A stretch of 64,000 nt of DNA from positions 186,001-250,000 of the forward strand of contig NZ_JACIEP010000003.1 of assembly GCF_014196915.1 (NCBI RefSeq), given 5' to 3'. Positions 56,579-64,000 of this stretch are shown in pieces. The position numbers and the translations under genes were made by a program. A model generated the notes under the pieces. That model made no database searches and was not told the origin of the DNA. It saw nothing but the letters and a program-made list of their open reading frames with translations. Source of the stretch: Dysgonomonas hofstadii. Lineage in GTDB: Bacteria > Bacteroidota > Bacteroidia > Bacteroidales > Dysgonomonadaceae. Position 1 is the first letter of the stretch; every line of letters begins with the position of its first letter.

Positions 56579-56713
56579 TGTGTAGTTTGAGATAAGTGTG
56601 ATAAGTTGGGGATCTAATTCATTCATTACAAAAATATCTGTTTCGATTGAGATATTTGTAAATATTTACAATTCCTAACCACAAGTTTTTTATTCAAGCA
56701 TAAAAATAAAAAC

Positions 56714-56736
56714 GGGCAGAGATAAAATCTCTGCCC
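56714..56736 (-). terminator. Terminator of the receptor-lipoprotein operon
   Basis: GGGCAGAGA and TCTCTGCCC form a perfect 9-bp stem with a TAAAA loop. On the minus strand it is followed by GTTTTTATTTTT. Confidence 0.9.
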
Positions 56737-56764
56737 ATCTCATTGTTACACAGCGTGTTTTTTA

Positions 56765-58015
56765 TTATAGTTGTCTAGTCCATCCAGCTGTCCAGTTGTT
56801 GTCGGCAGGTACAGCTCCTTTGTATTCGGCTTTTGTAAAGAAGCTATCAGAAGACAAATCTTTACCTCCGGCGACAGTGCCAACATATCCGTTTGTAAAT
56901 GTAATGACCTGGTTTACTGCATTGCCTGTTTTATTTTCAAGGCCGAGTGCTGCATTGTTCTCATATTTAAATGCTTTGTCGGCATACAGATACTCTACAA
57001 CAGATTTACCATCAAGGAAACTTTGTTCTGTCTGTGCAGTAGCTGTTGTCAGCGAATTAGTTTTGCCCTTTACCAAAACATTATACATTTTAACGTAAGT
57101 TCCTGCACGCAGGCGGATTCCTCTTTGTTGTTGGTTTGTATCATTATTCCCCACCAGAGTCAGATTGGCTATTGTAGGACAAGATATTGGAGTATTCGTA
57201 AAATTATCTTCTCGGTTATCTGCTTCAATAAGGCAATCACCTTTGGCTGTACCATCAGCTCCCGGAGCAGTCTGATCTTGTATAGCTACCCAGAACTGTC
57301 CTTTTCCTATCCATCCGTCTGTCCAGTCGAAAGAATCATCTTCACTCGCTGTAGAAACAAGATATTTTGCATTTACCGTACCGCCAAACCATTCGAAGCC
57401 ATCGTCTGCTCCTTTATAAGTTTGTACATACTCTATAGTTGTTCCGTTACCTACACCATACATTGTAAGTCCATTCGACTCTTTTATTTCACTAAAAGCA
57501 AAACCCGTATATTCGAGGCGTACATATCTTAGTGTTCCCGAATTATCAGCCGGATTAGTTCCACCGAATACCACGTCTCCAATTTCAGATATACCCTTTC
57601 CTCCTGTCAGGTTTATAGGAGCTCTACCACATATGTGCAAGCCACCCCATGCCCCTGCTTTTTGTTCGGAAGATGTCATCACAATCGGCTTATCCTTTGT
57701 TCCGTTCGCTTCTATTTTACCACCCTGCTCTATTAGTATATAGTCCGGATTTCCACTCGAACGTGTAGCTACAATTGTTACGCCTTCTTCAATAATAAGC
57801 TTTCCACCGTCCTCTACATGGTATCCTTCTATCAGGTTATATGTATTGCCAGCCAATAAAGTACGCTCTCCTGTTAATGATCCTTTCAGTTCGAATTCGG
57901 TAGGATCGGTCTCTCCTGTTATTTTTTTATCATCGCTACTACAACCTATCGATATTGCAGCCACAGAACACATTGTTAAGATGTAAAATCCTAATTTTGA
58001 AAAATTCTTCTTCAT
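56765..58015 (-). CDS. Outer-membrane-type lipoprotein with beta-helix-like repeats
   Basis: A protein of 416 residues from the ATG at 58015; a second ATG at 58027 adds only four residues before the signal peptide. The lipobox is ISIGC with Cys25, followed by SSDD. The body is rich in beta, Gly and Asn: LTGERTLLAGNTYNLIEGY, a KLIIEEGVTIVA turn, KDKPIVMTSSE and GAWGGLHICGRAPIN. These are typical of right-handed-helix-like secreted proteins of Bacteroidota. It follows a TonB receptor by 40 bp and is probably its surface partner in binding a ligand, much as SusD serves SusC, though it is not a SusD homologue. Confidence 0.7.
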   Translation of the reverse strand: MKKNFSKLGFYILTMCSVAAISIGCSSDDKKITGETDPTEFELKGSLTGERTLLAGNTYNLIEGYHVEDGGKLIIEEGVTIVATRSSGNPDYILIEQGGKIEANGTKDKPIVMTSSEQKAGAWGGLHICGRAPINLTGGKGISEIGDVVFGGTNPADNSGTLRYVRLEYTGFAFSEIKESNGLTMYGVGNGTTIEYVQTYKGADDGFEWFGGTVNAKYLVSTASEDDSFDWTDGWIGKGQFWVAIQDQTAPGADGTAKGDCLIEADNREDNFTNTPISCPTIANLTLVGNNDTNQQQRGIRLRAGTYVKMYNVLVKGKTNSLTTATAQTEQSFLDGKSVVEYLYADKAFKYENNAALGLENKTGNAVNQVITFTNGYVGTVAGGKDLSSDSFFTKAEYKGAVPADNNWTAGWTRQL

Positions 58016-58055
58016 AATAATTGTCATATTAAAAAATGGTTGATAATCTGTTTAT

Positions 58056-60782
58056 TTAAAAATTCATTGAAAATCCGATCCCTAGCGATAAGCCTTTCTT
58101 ATAGTATTCTACAACTTCATCCTTACCTGTTTCAGATATTTCCTGTGTAAATTTTTGCTTTTGGTTTATAAGGTTTTTTGCCTGTAATTTCAGTTTCATA
58201 CGGGGATTGAAAGAATATCCTGCGACAAAATCGAGGGAATTAAATGATTCTTCGATCACATTATTCACACCGTTTATACCTACCGAGCTGATACGTGGTC
58301 CGCGCAGATTATATACGATAGAAAAGGAAGCCTCTCTTTCCTTTGTGAATTTAGGTGAATAATTTATATCAAGATTGAATAAATATGGAGAAGCTCCCTG
58401 TAGTTCACGTTTTTTATCTGTGTAGATTCCATCCTCGGGTAGTGATATATGCGTATAAATGTAGGATGCATTAAAATCTACCCTGACATCCTTTATCAAA
58501 TATTTGCGGACTTCCAGTTCCGCACCGGCTACGGTGCCTTTGTCTACATTGTCGAAACTTTGCATTGCCGATCCTGAATATTTCTGAATACGTTCTATTG
58601 GAGTTTTCAGATGCTTATAGTATGCCGATAGGGAAAACATATCGCCCGAGGCCGGAAATATTTCATAGCGAAGGTCAAAATTGTAATTATAGCCATTTTC
58701 TATATTCTCATTACCCCTAACTGATGCCCCTCCATAAGATTCTTTGTATTCGAACGGAGCCATTTCGATAAATGAAGGACGGGTTATCGTACGCGAAAAA
58801 CTTAATCGCAGGTTTTGCTTATCATTCAGGCTATACCGCAAATTAACGGCAGGAAAGAAGTCATCACTGTTAAGTTCGGCAAGCTTTTCTTGTCCTTTAT
58901 CATCCCAGTAACGTACCCATTGCTCGGAATGTTCGTAGCGAACTCCGGCGGCAACCAATAATTTATCGACAGGATAATACTCCGCATCCACAAATACCGC
59001 ATATATATCAGACCCTGCGAAATATTTATTACGTTTAGGAGCATTTTTTTCAATGGAAATAATTCCGTTTGCGATATTATTGTAATTCAGATAATTATCA
59101 GTGCTAAATATATCGTTTACATTAATATCAATGTTATCAATATTATAGTAATAATTAGTCGAATTGAAGTCGCGTGTTTTTTTACGTAACGATCCGCCCA
59201 GTCTTACAAAATCCTTATTTTCTTTGGCATCATTCAATACATATTTCAGCTTCAGATCACCGTTCCATTCGTCTTCGAACAATTCGCCGAAATAACGCAT
59301 CGTCCCTTGCTGGTTTAGTTTAAATAAGGAATATTTGCCATCGTCATTTTTTGTATATACCACCTGTCTGCGATCTGGTTCGTCGCTCGTTGTACGGCCA
59401 TATGACACCTGCCAGTCTGTATATATATTACTGAACTGATGCTTACCTGTTAATTGGCTGTTCAATAGTGTATACAGGTGATAAACACTATTACTGTTTT
59501 TTATTGCCACTCCCTCCGCATCATATCCGTCCCGTATCGAATAATTGTCTTCGCTATTGTTCACATACATTGCGTTGAGTGATATGATATCATTTTTCCT
59601 CAATGTATAACTCAACTGCCCTATGGCTGTCGCAGTAGTTTCATAGCTGTATTTATTGTAATTGAACATATCACGGACTACACCTTGCGCATTGACGGTG
59701 GACACATAAGCATCGTCGTATATAGTGTATGAGTTATCAAAATTGATGCCGAGCATCGCATTCAGTTTTTGCCCGCCGACATTCCATGAGTGGCCTATAC
59801 CAAATTCGAGCCCCAGTTCGGGCAATCCTTTATTTTTACTGATGTTGAATGTCGTTTCGAAAGGATTATTATTGAGGATATATGTAGAAAATTCACCGGG
59901 TGTAAGGTCTTTTATATTACCTGACTGGTTAAACCCTTTGCTGATGCCAAAGAAAGGTATACCTACCCCACCTTTATCGGAAGAATAAAAGTCTTTGAAT
60001 AGCGTATTTGTCTTTCCGCCGGTAGACACTCCCACGGTGATATAGTTATTCCCAATATTCTCTTTTGTTTCCACATCGATATGGGCTCCTGAATAATCCC
60101 CGAATACAGACGGCTGATATACTTTGCTTACAGTCACATTTTTTACGACAGATGTAGGAAATAAAGTCAGAGGAATAAGCTTATTATCAGGATTGGGCGA
60201 GGCGATGGGAAAACCGTTGAGTGATGTCATGCTGTAACGGTCTCCCAGTCCCCGCACAAAAACTTTAGTGTTGCCCTCCATAGATATTCCTGTTATTTTC
60301 TTTATCCCATCAGCGACTGTCGACAAGCCCTTATTCGACATTTCCCTTGCACCTAAATTTTCCACTGCCACAGTAGCTCTCCGCCGTTCCATCATCAGAT
60401 TCATTTCCGACTCCATGTTCTTGCGGGCTACCACTATCACATCATTTAGATTTTGGGCAGCTTCTGTCATTGGTATATCCAGTATAGCCGGTTTATCTTT
60501 CTCTACGACTACATCTGTTATCTCCATTGGCTGATATGCGATGTAAGATGTTATCACAGTATATTTTCCCGGAGATACATTTAGTTGATAATTACCGTTC
60601 TCATCACTAATAGCTCCTAATGTTGTACCTTTTATGGAAATGGTTACTCCGGGAATAGTTTCTTTAGTTTTCGAATCCCTTACATTCCCTTTTATTATTG
60701 TCTGAGCAGACAATACATTTACCACCAGTATGAATATTGCAGTAAACAGAAATTTTAATACATAAATCTTGTTCTTAAACAT
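58056..60782 (-). CDS. TonB-dependent receptor with carboxypeptidase-regulatory-like N-domain
   Basis: A protein of 908 residues from the ATG at 60782; the frame extends to a TTG at 60794. Order of parts: signal peptide (VNVLSAQ), a regulatory-like beta domain (GNVRDSKTKETIPGVTISIK...GAISDENGNYQLNV), a TonB-box region (LNDVIVVARK), a plug (VFVRGLGDRYSMTSLNGFPI), and a barrel that ends GIGFSMNF with terminal Phe. The plug differs from SusC types and resembles the metal- or colicin-receptor group of Bacteroidota. The neighbouring lipoprotein is the likely partner. The ligand is unknown. Confidence 0.87.
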   Translation of the reverse strand: MFKNKIYVLKFLFTAIFILVVNVLSAQTIIKGNVRDSKTKETIPGVTISIKGTTLGAISDENGNYQLNVSPGKYTVITSYIAYQPMEITDVVVEKDKPAILDIPMTEAAQNLNDVIVVARKNMESEMNLMMERRRATVAVENLGAREMSNKGLSTVADGIKKITGISMEGNTKVFVRGLGDRYSMTSLNGFPIASPNPDNKLIPLTLFPTSVVKNVTVSKVYQPSVFGDYSGAHIDVETKENIGNNYITVGVSTGGKTNTLFKDFYSSDKGGVGIPFFGISKGFNQSGNIKDLTPGEFSTYILNNNPFETTFNISKNKGLPELGLEFGIGHSWNVGGQKLNAMLGINFDNSYTIYDDAYVSTVNAQGVVRDMFNYNKYSYETTATAIGQLSYTLRKNDIISLNAMYVNNSEDNYSIRDGYDAEGVAIKNSNSVYHLYTLLNSQLTGKHQFSNIYTDWQVSYGRTTSDEPDRRQVVYTKNDDGKYSLFKLNQQGTMRYFGELFEDEWNGDLKLKYVLNDAKENKDFVRLGGSLRKKTRDFNSTNYYYNIDNIDINVNDIFSTDNYLNYNNIANGIISIEKNAPKRNKYFAGSDIYAVFVDAEYYPVDKLLVAAGVRYEHSEQWVRYWDDKGQEKLAELNSDDFFPAVNLRYSLNDKQNLRLSFSRTITRPSFIEMAPFEYKESYGGASVRGNENIENGYNYNFDLRYEIFPASGDMFSLSAYYKHLKTPIERIQKYSGSAMQSFDNVDKGTVAGAELEVRKYLIKDVRVDFNASYIYTHISLPEDGIYTDKKRELQGASPYLFNLDINYSPKFTKEREASFSIVYNLRGPRISSVGINGVNNVIEESFNSLDFVAGYSFNPRMKLKLQAKNLINQKQKFTQEISETGKDEVVEYYKKGLSLGIGFSMNF

Positions 60783-61049
60783 AGTTTGATTCAATCTTTA
60801 ATTATCCTTGAAATTCACATTGCAAATCACACTTATTTTTGTTACAGGCAAACTACGTATCTGATAAGCTTGAGTAAAGGAATTTTCTCTTTTTTATTAC
60901 GTCAGGCTTAACATCGTTAAGAAATACCAGAGATTTGGGGGCTATTATGCCTCTCAAAACGGCTATACGTCGATAAAATCAACCTGTCTGTCGATTCTTA
61001 TTGACCACTTGCGCAGAAGGGTATAATTTCGGTGTAAAATGAAAATAAA

Positions 61050-61619
61050 ATGAAAACATTAGCAACAGTAATATTGTTATCAATAAGTATTAATCTGGTA
61101 GCACAACCTCCTATGGGAGGGGGCGGAGGTGGCAGACCACCGGGAGGTCCGGGTGGCGGGCGTCCTCCAATGCATAGTATGAATCAGCAGGAAGATAACT
61201 TTATTATAACCGGATTGCCGGATATTCAGGACTTGTCACTGAAACAACGGGAACAATTAAGTAAAGCTCTTTCAGATGAAAGAAAAGATGTTTCGAAGCT
61301 AATGAAAGAGAAACAGGAACTGGAAAGAGAAGCCCAGAATCCGGGACTAGCCAGTAAAGATCGGGTGAAAATGATGGAAAAGGCTGAAAAGACAGATGAT
61401 AAAATAAGGAAGAAAGAAGAAAAATACGATAAAAAAATACGTAAAATTCTTTCTGACGAACAATACTTGCAATTTAAAGAAAAGAAGAATGAAATCCGTT
61501 TCCTGGATCAAAGAAGACCTAACGGGCAAAGACAACGTCCCGATGGTAAAGACAGGCAGGATCGTCCGATGACACCTCCTGATGAGCCTATGGGCGGAAT
61601 GGGTGAAGATATGTTTTAA
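61050..61619 (+). CDS. Periplasmic Spy/CpxP-like coiled-coil protein
   Basis: A 189-residue protein with a signal peptide (NLVAQ). A Gly/Pro-rich stretch (GGGGGGRPPGGPGGGRPP) leads into a long charged helix (about 60-150) with QREQLSKALSDERK and KKIRKILSDEQYLQFKEKK. The latter is close to the LTxxQ-type repeat of CpxP/Spy/CnrX envelope-stress proteins. A second Pro/Gly-rich tail ends it. It is 19 bp before the TolC-like gene and probably monitors or chaperones the envelope for the efflux system. Confidence 0.65.
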   Translation: MKTLATVILLSISINLVAQPPMGGGGGGRPPGGPGGGRPPMHSMNQQEDNFIITGLPDIQDLSLKQREQLSKALSDERKDVSKLMKEKQELEREAQNPGLASKDRVKMMEKAEKTDDKIRKKEEKYDKKIRKILSDEQYLQFKEKKNEIRFLDQRRPNGQRQRPDGKDRQDRPMTPPDEPMGGMGEDMF

Positions 61620-61638
61620 ACAAGAGAAGAATACTTTT

Positions 61639-62970
61639 ATGCACACACAAGGTATAATAAAGTTGTTTGGTTTTATAGTTTTCACAGTAGCCGGACTAAC
61701 GTTCCCGGCTACTGCCTTTTCACAAAGAGTGTGGACTTTGAAAGATTGCATCGATTATGCCCGTAAGGAAAATATTCAGGTAAAGAAATCGAGCATTACA
61801 GCAGAATCGTATAAAGTCGATCTGTCGCAATCGAAAGCCGAATTGTTTCCTTCATTGAGTGGTAGTATAACGGGCAGATATACGAATTCCAAATCACAGG
61901 AAAAAAATTACCAGTACGAAGGTTTATTTAATGGTCAATATGCTATCAGTGCCAGTTGGACATTATATAATGGTGGTAAGAACAGGAATAACATCAAACA
62001 GGCCCAATTGCAAAAAGACGCGCAGGACCTGACTACCGAATATACCCGGAACGAACTGGAAATATCAATTACTCAGGCTTATCTGCAAATACTTTACAGC
62101 AGGGAATCTATCAAAAACAATGAGAATATACTGGCTTCGTCAGAAGAGCAGCTAAAACAGACCAAAGATTTTCTTGATGCGGGTAGTATAACCCGTAGTG
62201 AATATGCACAGGTAGAAGCGCAATACAGTTCAGACAAATACAATCTGATACAAGCGCAAAGTTCGTATGATAATTACAAATTGCAATTGAAATTGTTACT
62301 TGAATTGGATTATGACAAAGATATAGACCTGGAGTTCCCTGTCATTGATGATAACGATGTTTTACAGTTCATTCCTTCAAAATATGAGGTGTATAAACGA
62401 GCTTTAGCTATCATGCCGGAAGTTGCCAATAGCAAATTGAATATACAGATCGCTGATCTGAATAAAAAGAATGCCAAAGCCGGTTACCTGCCGACAGTAT
62501 CGCTGACAGGAAGCCTTGGAACAGGGAATATATTCAACAATTCACCTTCATTCGGCACACAGATCAATCATAATTTTAATCAAAGTATAGGTGTTACTGT
62601 AAGTATTCCTATATTCGACAATAAGAGTAACAGTTCGAATGTAAAAAGAGCCGATTTACAGATACAAACAGCCCAATTAGATTTATTGGATACCGAAAAA
62701 ACGTTGCAGCGTACTATCGAAAGCCTGTACCAGGATGCCGTATCGGGGCAAAGCAAATATAATGCGGCTAAGGACAAGCTTAATTCGGCCCTACTTAGCT
62801 ATGAACTTGTGCAGGAACAATACGCCCTCGGCATGCGCAATACAGTGGAATTGACTACCGAGAAAAATAATTATGCCAATGCGCTTCAGGATCTGTTGCA
62901 AGCTAAATATACAGCACTGATTAGTGTGAAGTTATTGAATTTCTATCAAGGACAAGATATTACTTTATAA
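61639..62970 (+). CDS. TolC-family outer membrane efflux channel
   Basis: A protein of 443 residues from the ATG at 61639. An open frame back to 61582 overlaps the previous gene and lacks signal-peptide character. The signal peptide ends PATAFSQ. The family's two-fold repeat is visible: WTLKDCIDYARKENIQVKKS at the start of the first half and AGYLPTVSLTGSLGTGN and YALGMRNTVELTTEKNNYANALQDLLQAKY in the second. It forms the outer membrane pore for the adaptor encoded 11 bp downstream. Confidence 0.9.
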   Translation: MHTQGIIKLFGFIVFTVAGLTFPATAFSQRVWTLKDCIDYARKENIQVKKSSITAESYKVDLSQSKAELFPSLSGSITGRYTNSKSQEKNYQYEGLFNGQYAISASWTLYNGGKNRNNIKQAQLQKDAQDLTTEYTRNELEISITQAYLQILYSRESIKNNENILASSEEQLKQTKDFLDAGSITRSEYAQVEAQYSSDKYNLIQAQSSYDNYKLQLKLLLELDYDKDIDLEFPVIDDNDVLQFIPSKYEVYKRALAIMPEVANSKLNIQIADLNKKNAKAGYLPTVSLTGSLGTGNIFNNSPSFGTQINHNFNQSIGVTVSIPIFDNKSNSSNVKRADLQIQTAQLDLLDTEKTLQRTIESLYQDAVSGQSKYNAAKDKLNSALLSYELVQEQYALGMRNTVELTTEKNNYANALQDLLQAKYTALISVKLLNFYQGQDITL

Positions 62971-62981
62971 AGAATAAGGAG

Positions 62982-64000
62982 ATGAATAAAAAAGTAAAAA
63001 AATACCTGATCATTATTGCTTCGGTGGTTATCGTTGCAGCTCTGGCGTACTGGCTATTGCCGTCGAATAGAAAAACATCTATTACTTTAACAACAGCTAA
63101 AGTTGAAAAGGGTAATATCTCAACATCGGTCACAGCTACAGGGACAGTAGAACCCATAACACTAGTCGAAGTAGGTACACAGGTTTCGGGTGTTATATCT
63201 AAAATATATGTCGATTTCAATTCGGAAGTAAAGGCCGGACAAATACTTGCCGAACTGGATAAGAGACTTTTATCTTCGGAATTGGAAAATGCGAATGCGA
63301 CCCTTCAGTCAAGACAAGTGGATCTTGATCTGCAGAAAAAGAATTACGATCGGCAGAAAATGCTTTGGGAAAAACAAGCGATAAGTAAGGTTGATTGGGA
63401 AAATGCCGAATCCACTTATAAAACCGCACAGCTTGCGGTTACTTCATCCAGAGCAGCTGTGTTGAAAGCGGAAACAAATCTGGGGTATGCAACCATTACT
63501 TCTACGATTGACGGAGTAGTAGTGTCAAGAGCCGTAGAGGAAGGACAGACTGTTGCCGCATCGTTCAGTACTCCTACCCTTTTCACTATTGCCAACGACC
63601 TGACTAAAATGCGTGTGATTGCCAATGTGGACGAAGCCGATATAGGTGGAGTGAAAGAAGGACAACGTGTTTCCTTTAATGTTGATGCTTTTCCCGATGA
63701 CCAATTCGAAGGAAAAGTTGTGCAAGTAAGACTGGAAGCGACAACGACATCTAATGTAGTAACATATGAAGTAGTGATTGATGCTCCCAATCCCGATCTG
63801 AAACTTAAACCCGGGCTTACCGCCAATGTATATATTTATACGCTCGAAGAAAATGATGTGCTGACTGTTCCTTCCAAAGCCTTGCGTTTTAATCCAGATC
63901 CTGATATAATAAAACAAATAGAAGGGTTAAGTATGGATGATAAACCTGCTGCTATAAACCCTGATGAGAAGAATAAAAAGGTAGTTTGGGTCAAATCCGG
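62982..64000 (+). CDS. MacA/HlyD-type efflux periplasmic adaptor (partial)
   Basis: Starts at the ATG at 62982, directly preceded by AAGGAG, and runs off the window after 339 codons. A single membrane anchor (about 7-26) is followed by a lipoyl half-site (GTVEPITLVEVGTQVSGVISKIYVD), a helical hairpin (about 90-150), the second half-site (TITSTIDGVVVSRAVEEGQTV) and beta-barrel sequence (GQRVSFNVDAFPDDQFEGKV). This is a membrane-fusion protein, closest in style to MacA. A MacB-like ABC permease is expected beyond the window. Confidence 0.85.
   Translation, partial: MNKKVKKYLIIIASVVIVAALAYWLLPSNRKTSITLTTAKVEKGNISTSVTATGTVEPITLVEVGTQVSGVISKIYVDFNSEVKAGQILAELDKRLLSSELENANATLQSRQVDLDLQKKNYDRQKMLWEKQAISKVDWENAESTYKTAQLAVTSSRAAVLKAETNLGYATITSTIDGVVVSRAVEEGQTVAASFSTPTLFTIANDLTKMRVIANVDEADIGGVKEGQRVSFNVDAFPDDQFEGKVVQVRLEATTTSNVVTYEVVIDAPNPDLKLKPGLTANVYIYTLEENDVLTVPSKALRFNPDPDIIKQIEGLSMDDKPAAINPDEKNKKVVWVKS

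Overview
The window reads as chromosomal DNA of a Bacteroidota bacterium, most likely order Bacteroidales. The evidence is AT-rich DNA with promoters of the Bacteroidota type (TTG/TTTG, about 19-20 bp, then TAnnTTTG), two TonB-dependent receptors plus a TonB-box-like N-terminus on a third protein, a long SecA with the extra internal segment seen in this phylum, a Bacteroides-like tryptophanase, and GH32, PCMD-like, DUF4105 and carboxypeptidase-regulatory-like domains. A Dysgonomonas-like genus is my guess, not something the sequence proves. There is no transposase, integrase, phage gene, rRNA or CRISPR array. Most of the window is stable core genome, with several short palindromic repeats in the spacers.

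Layout. 1-3.2 kb: the 5' end of a C69 dipeptidase, a long AT-rich spacer packed with TACA-WW-TGTA sites, an XRE regulator and tryptophanase. 3.2-5.5 kb: pyrK-pyrD and a small membrane protein. 5.65-9.5 kb: a tight operon of an Omp85-type barrel, a phosphoethanolamine transferase and a PCMD-like secreted protein. 9.5-13.3 kb: a palindromic element, a secreted nitroreductase, a DUF4105 membrane protein and an alkaline-phosphatase-fold protein that has lost its metal ligands. 13.3-20.8 kb: secA, gyrA and a TPR protein. 21-28 kb: a truncated DJ-1/PfpI gene, meaB, a ROK glucokinase, purM, a Cys/Lys-rich secreted peptide, gcvT and pepT. 28.1-28.4 kb: an SRP (4.5S) RNA gene followed directly by tRNA-Thr(TGT), with one promoter upstream and a terminator downstream.

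28.4-34.7 kb holds the most coherent accessory system. An HemG/HemY-like FAD oxidase diverges from an operon of TonB receptor, FptX/AmpG-like MFS carrier and HemN, with genes touching or overlapping. I read it as a route for importing a porphyrin(ogen) or other haem precursor and finishing haem synthesis. 34.7-41 kb: a small membrane protein, a decayed gene remnant, a GNAT acetyltransferase, a GH32 fructan hydrolase, and a 1116-residue protein that joins a SusC-type N-terminus to VIT, vWA and DUF2135 domains. 41-41.5 kb is a GC-rich, highly self-complementary island bounded by inverted repeats.

41.7-56.5 kb: a DUF2089/YIP1/hydrolase operon, an HPr-kinase-like P-loop protein divergent from class I fructose-bisphosphate aldolase, small hypotheticals, an HD hydrolase, topB, panB and mfd. 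56.7-60.8 kb: a TonB receptor and its partner lipoprotein. 61-64 kb: a Spy/CpxP-like protein, a TolC-like channel and the start of a MacA-like adaptor, i.e. an efflux operon cut by the window end.
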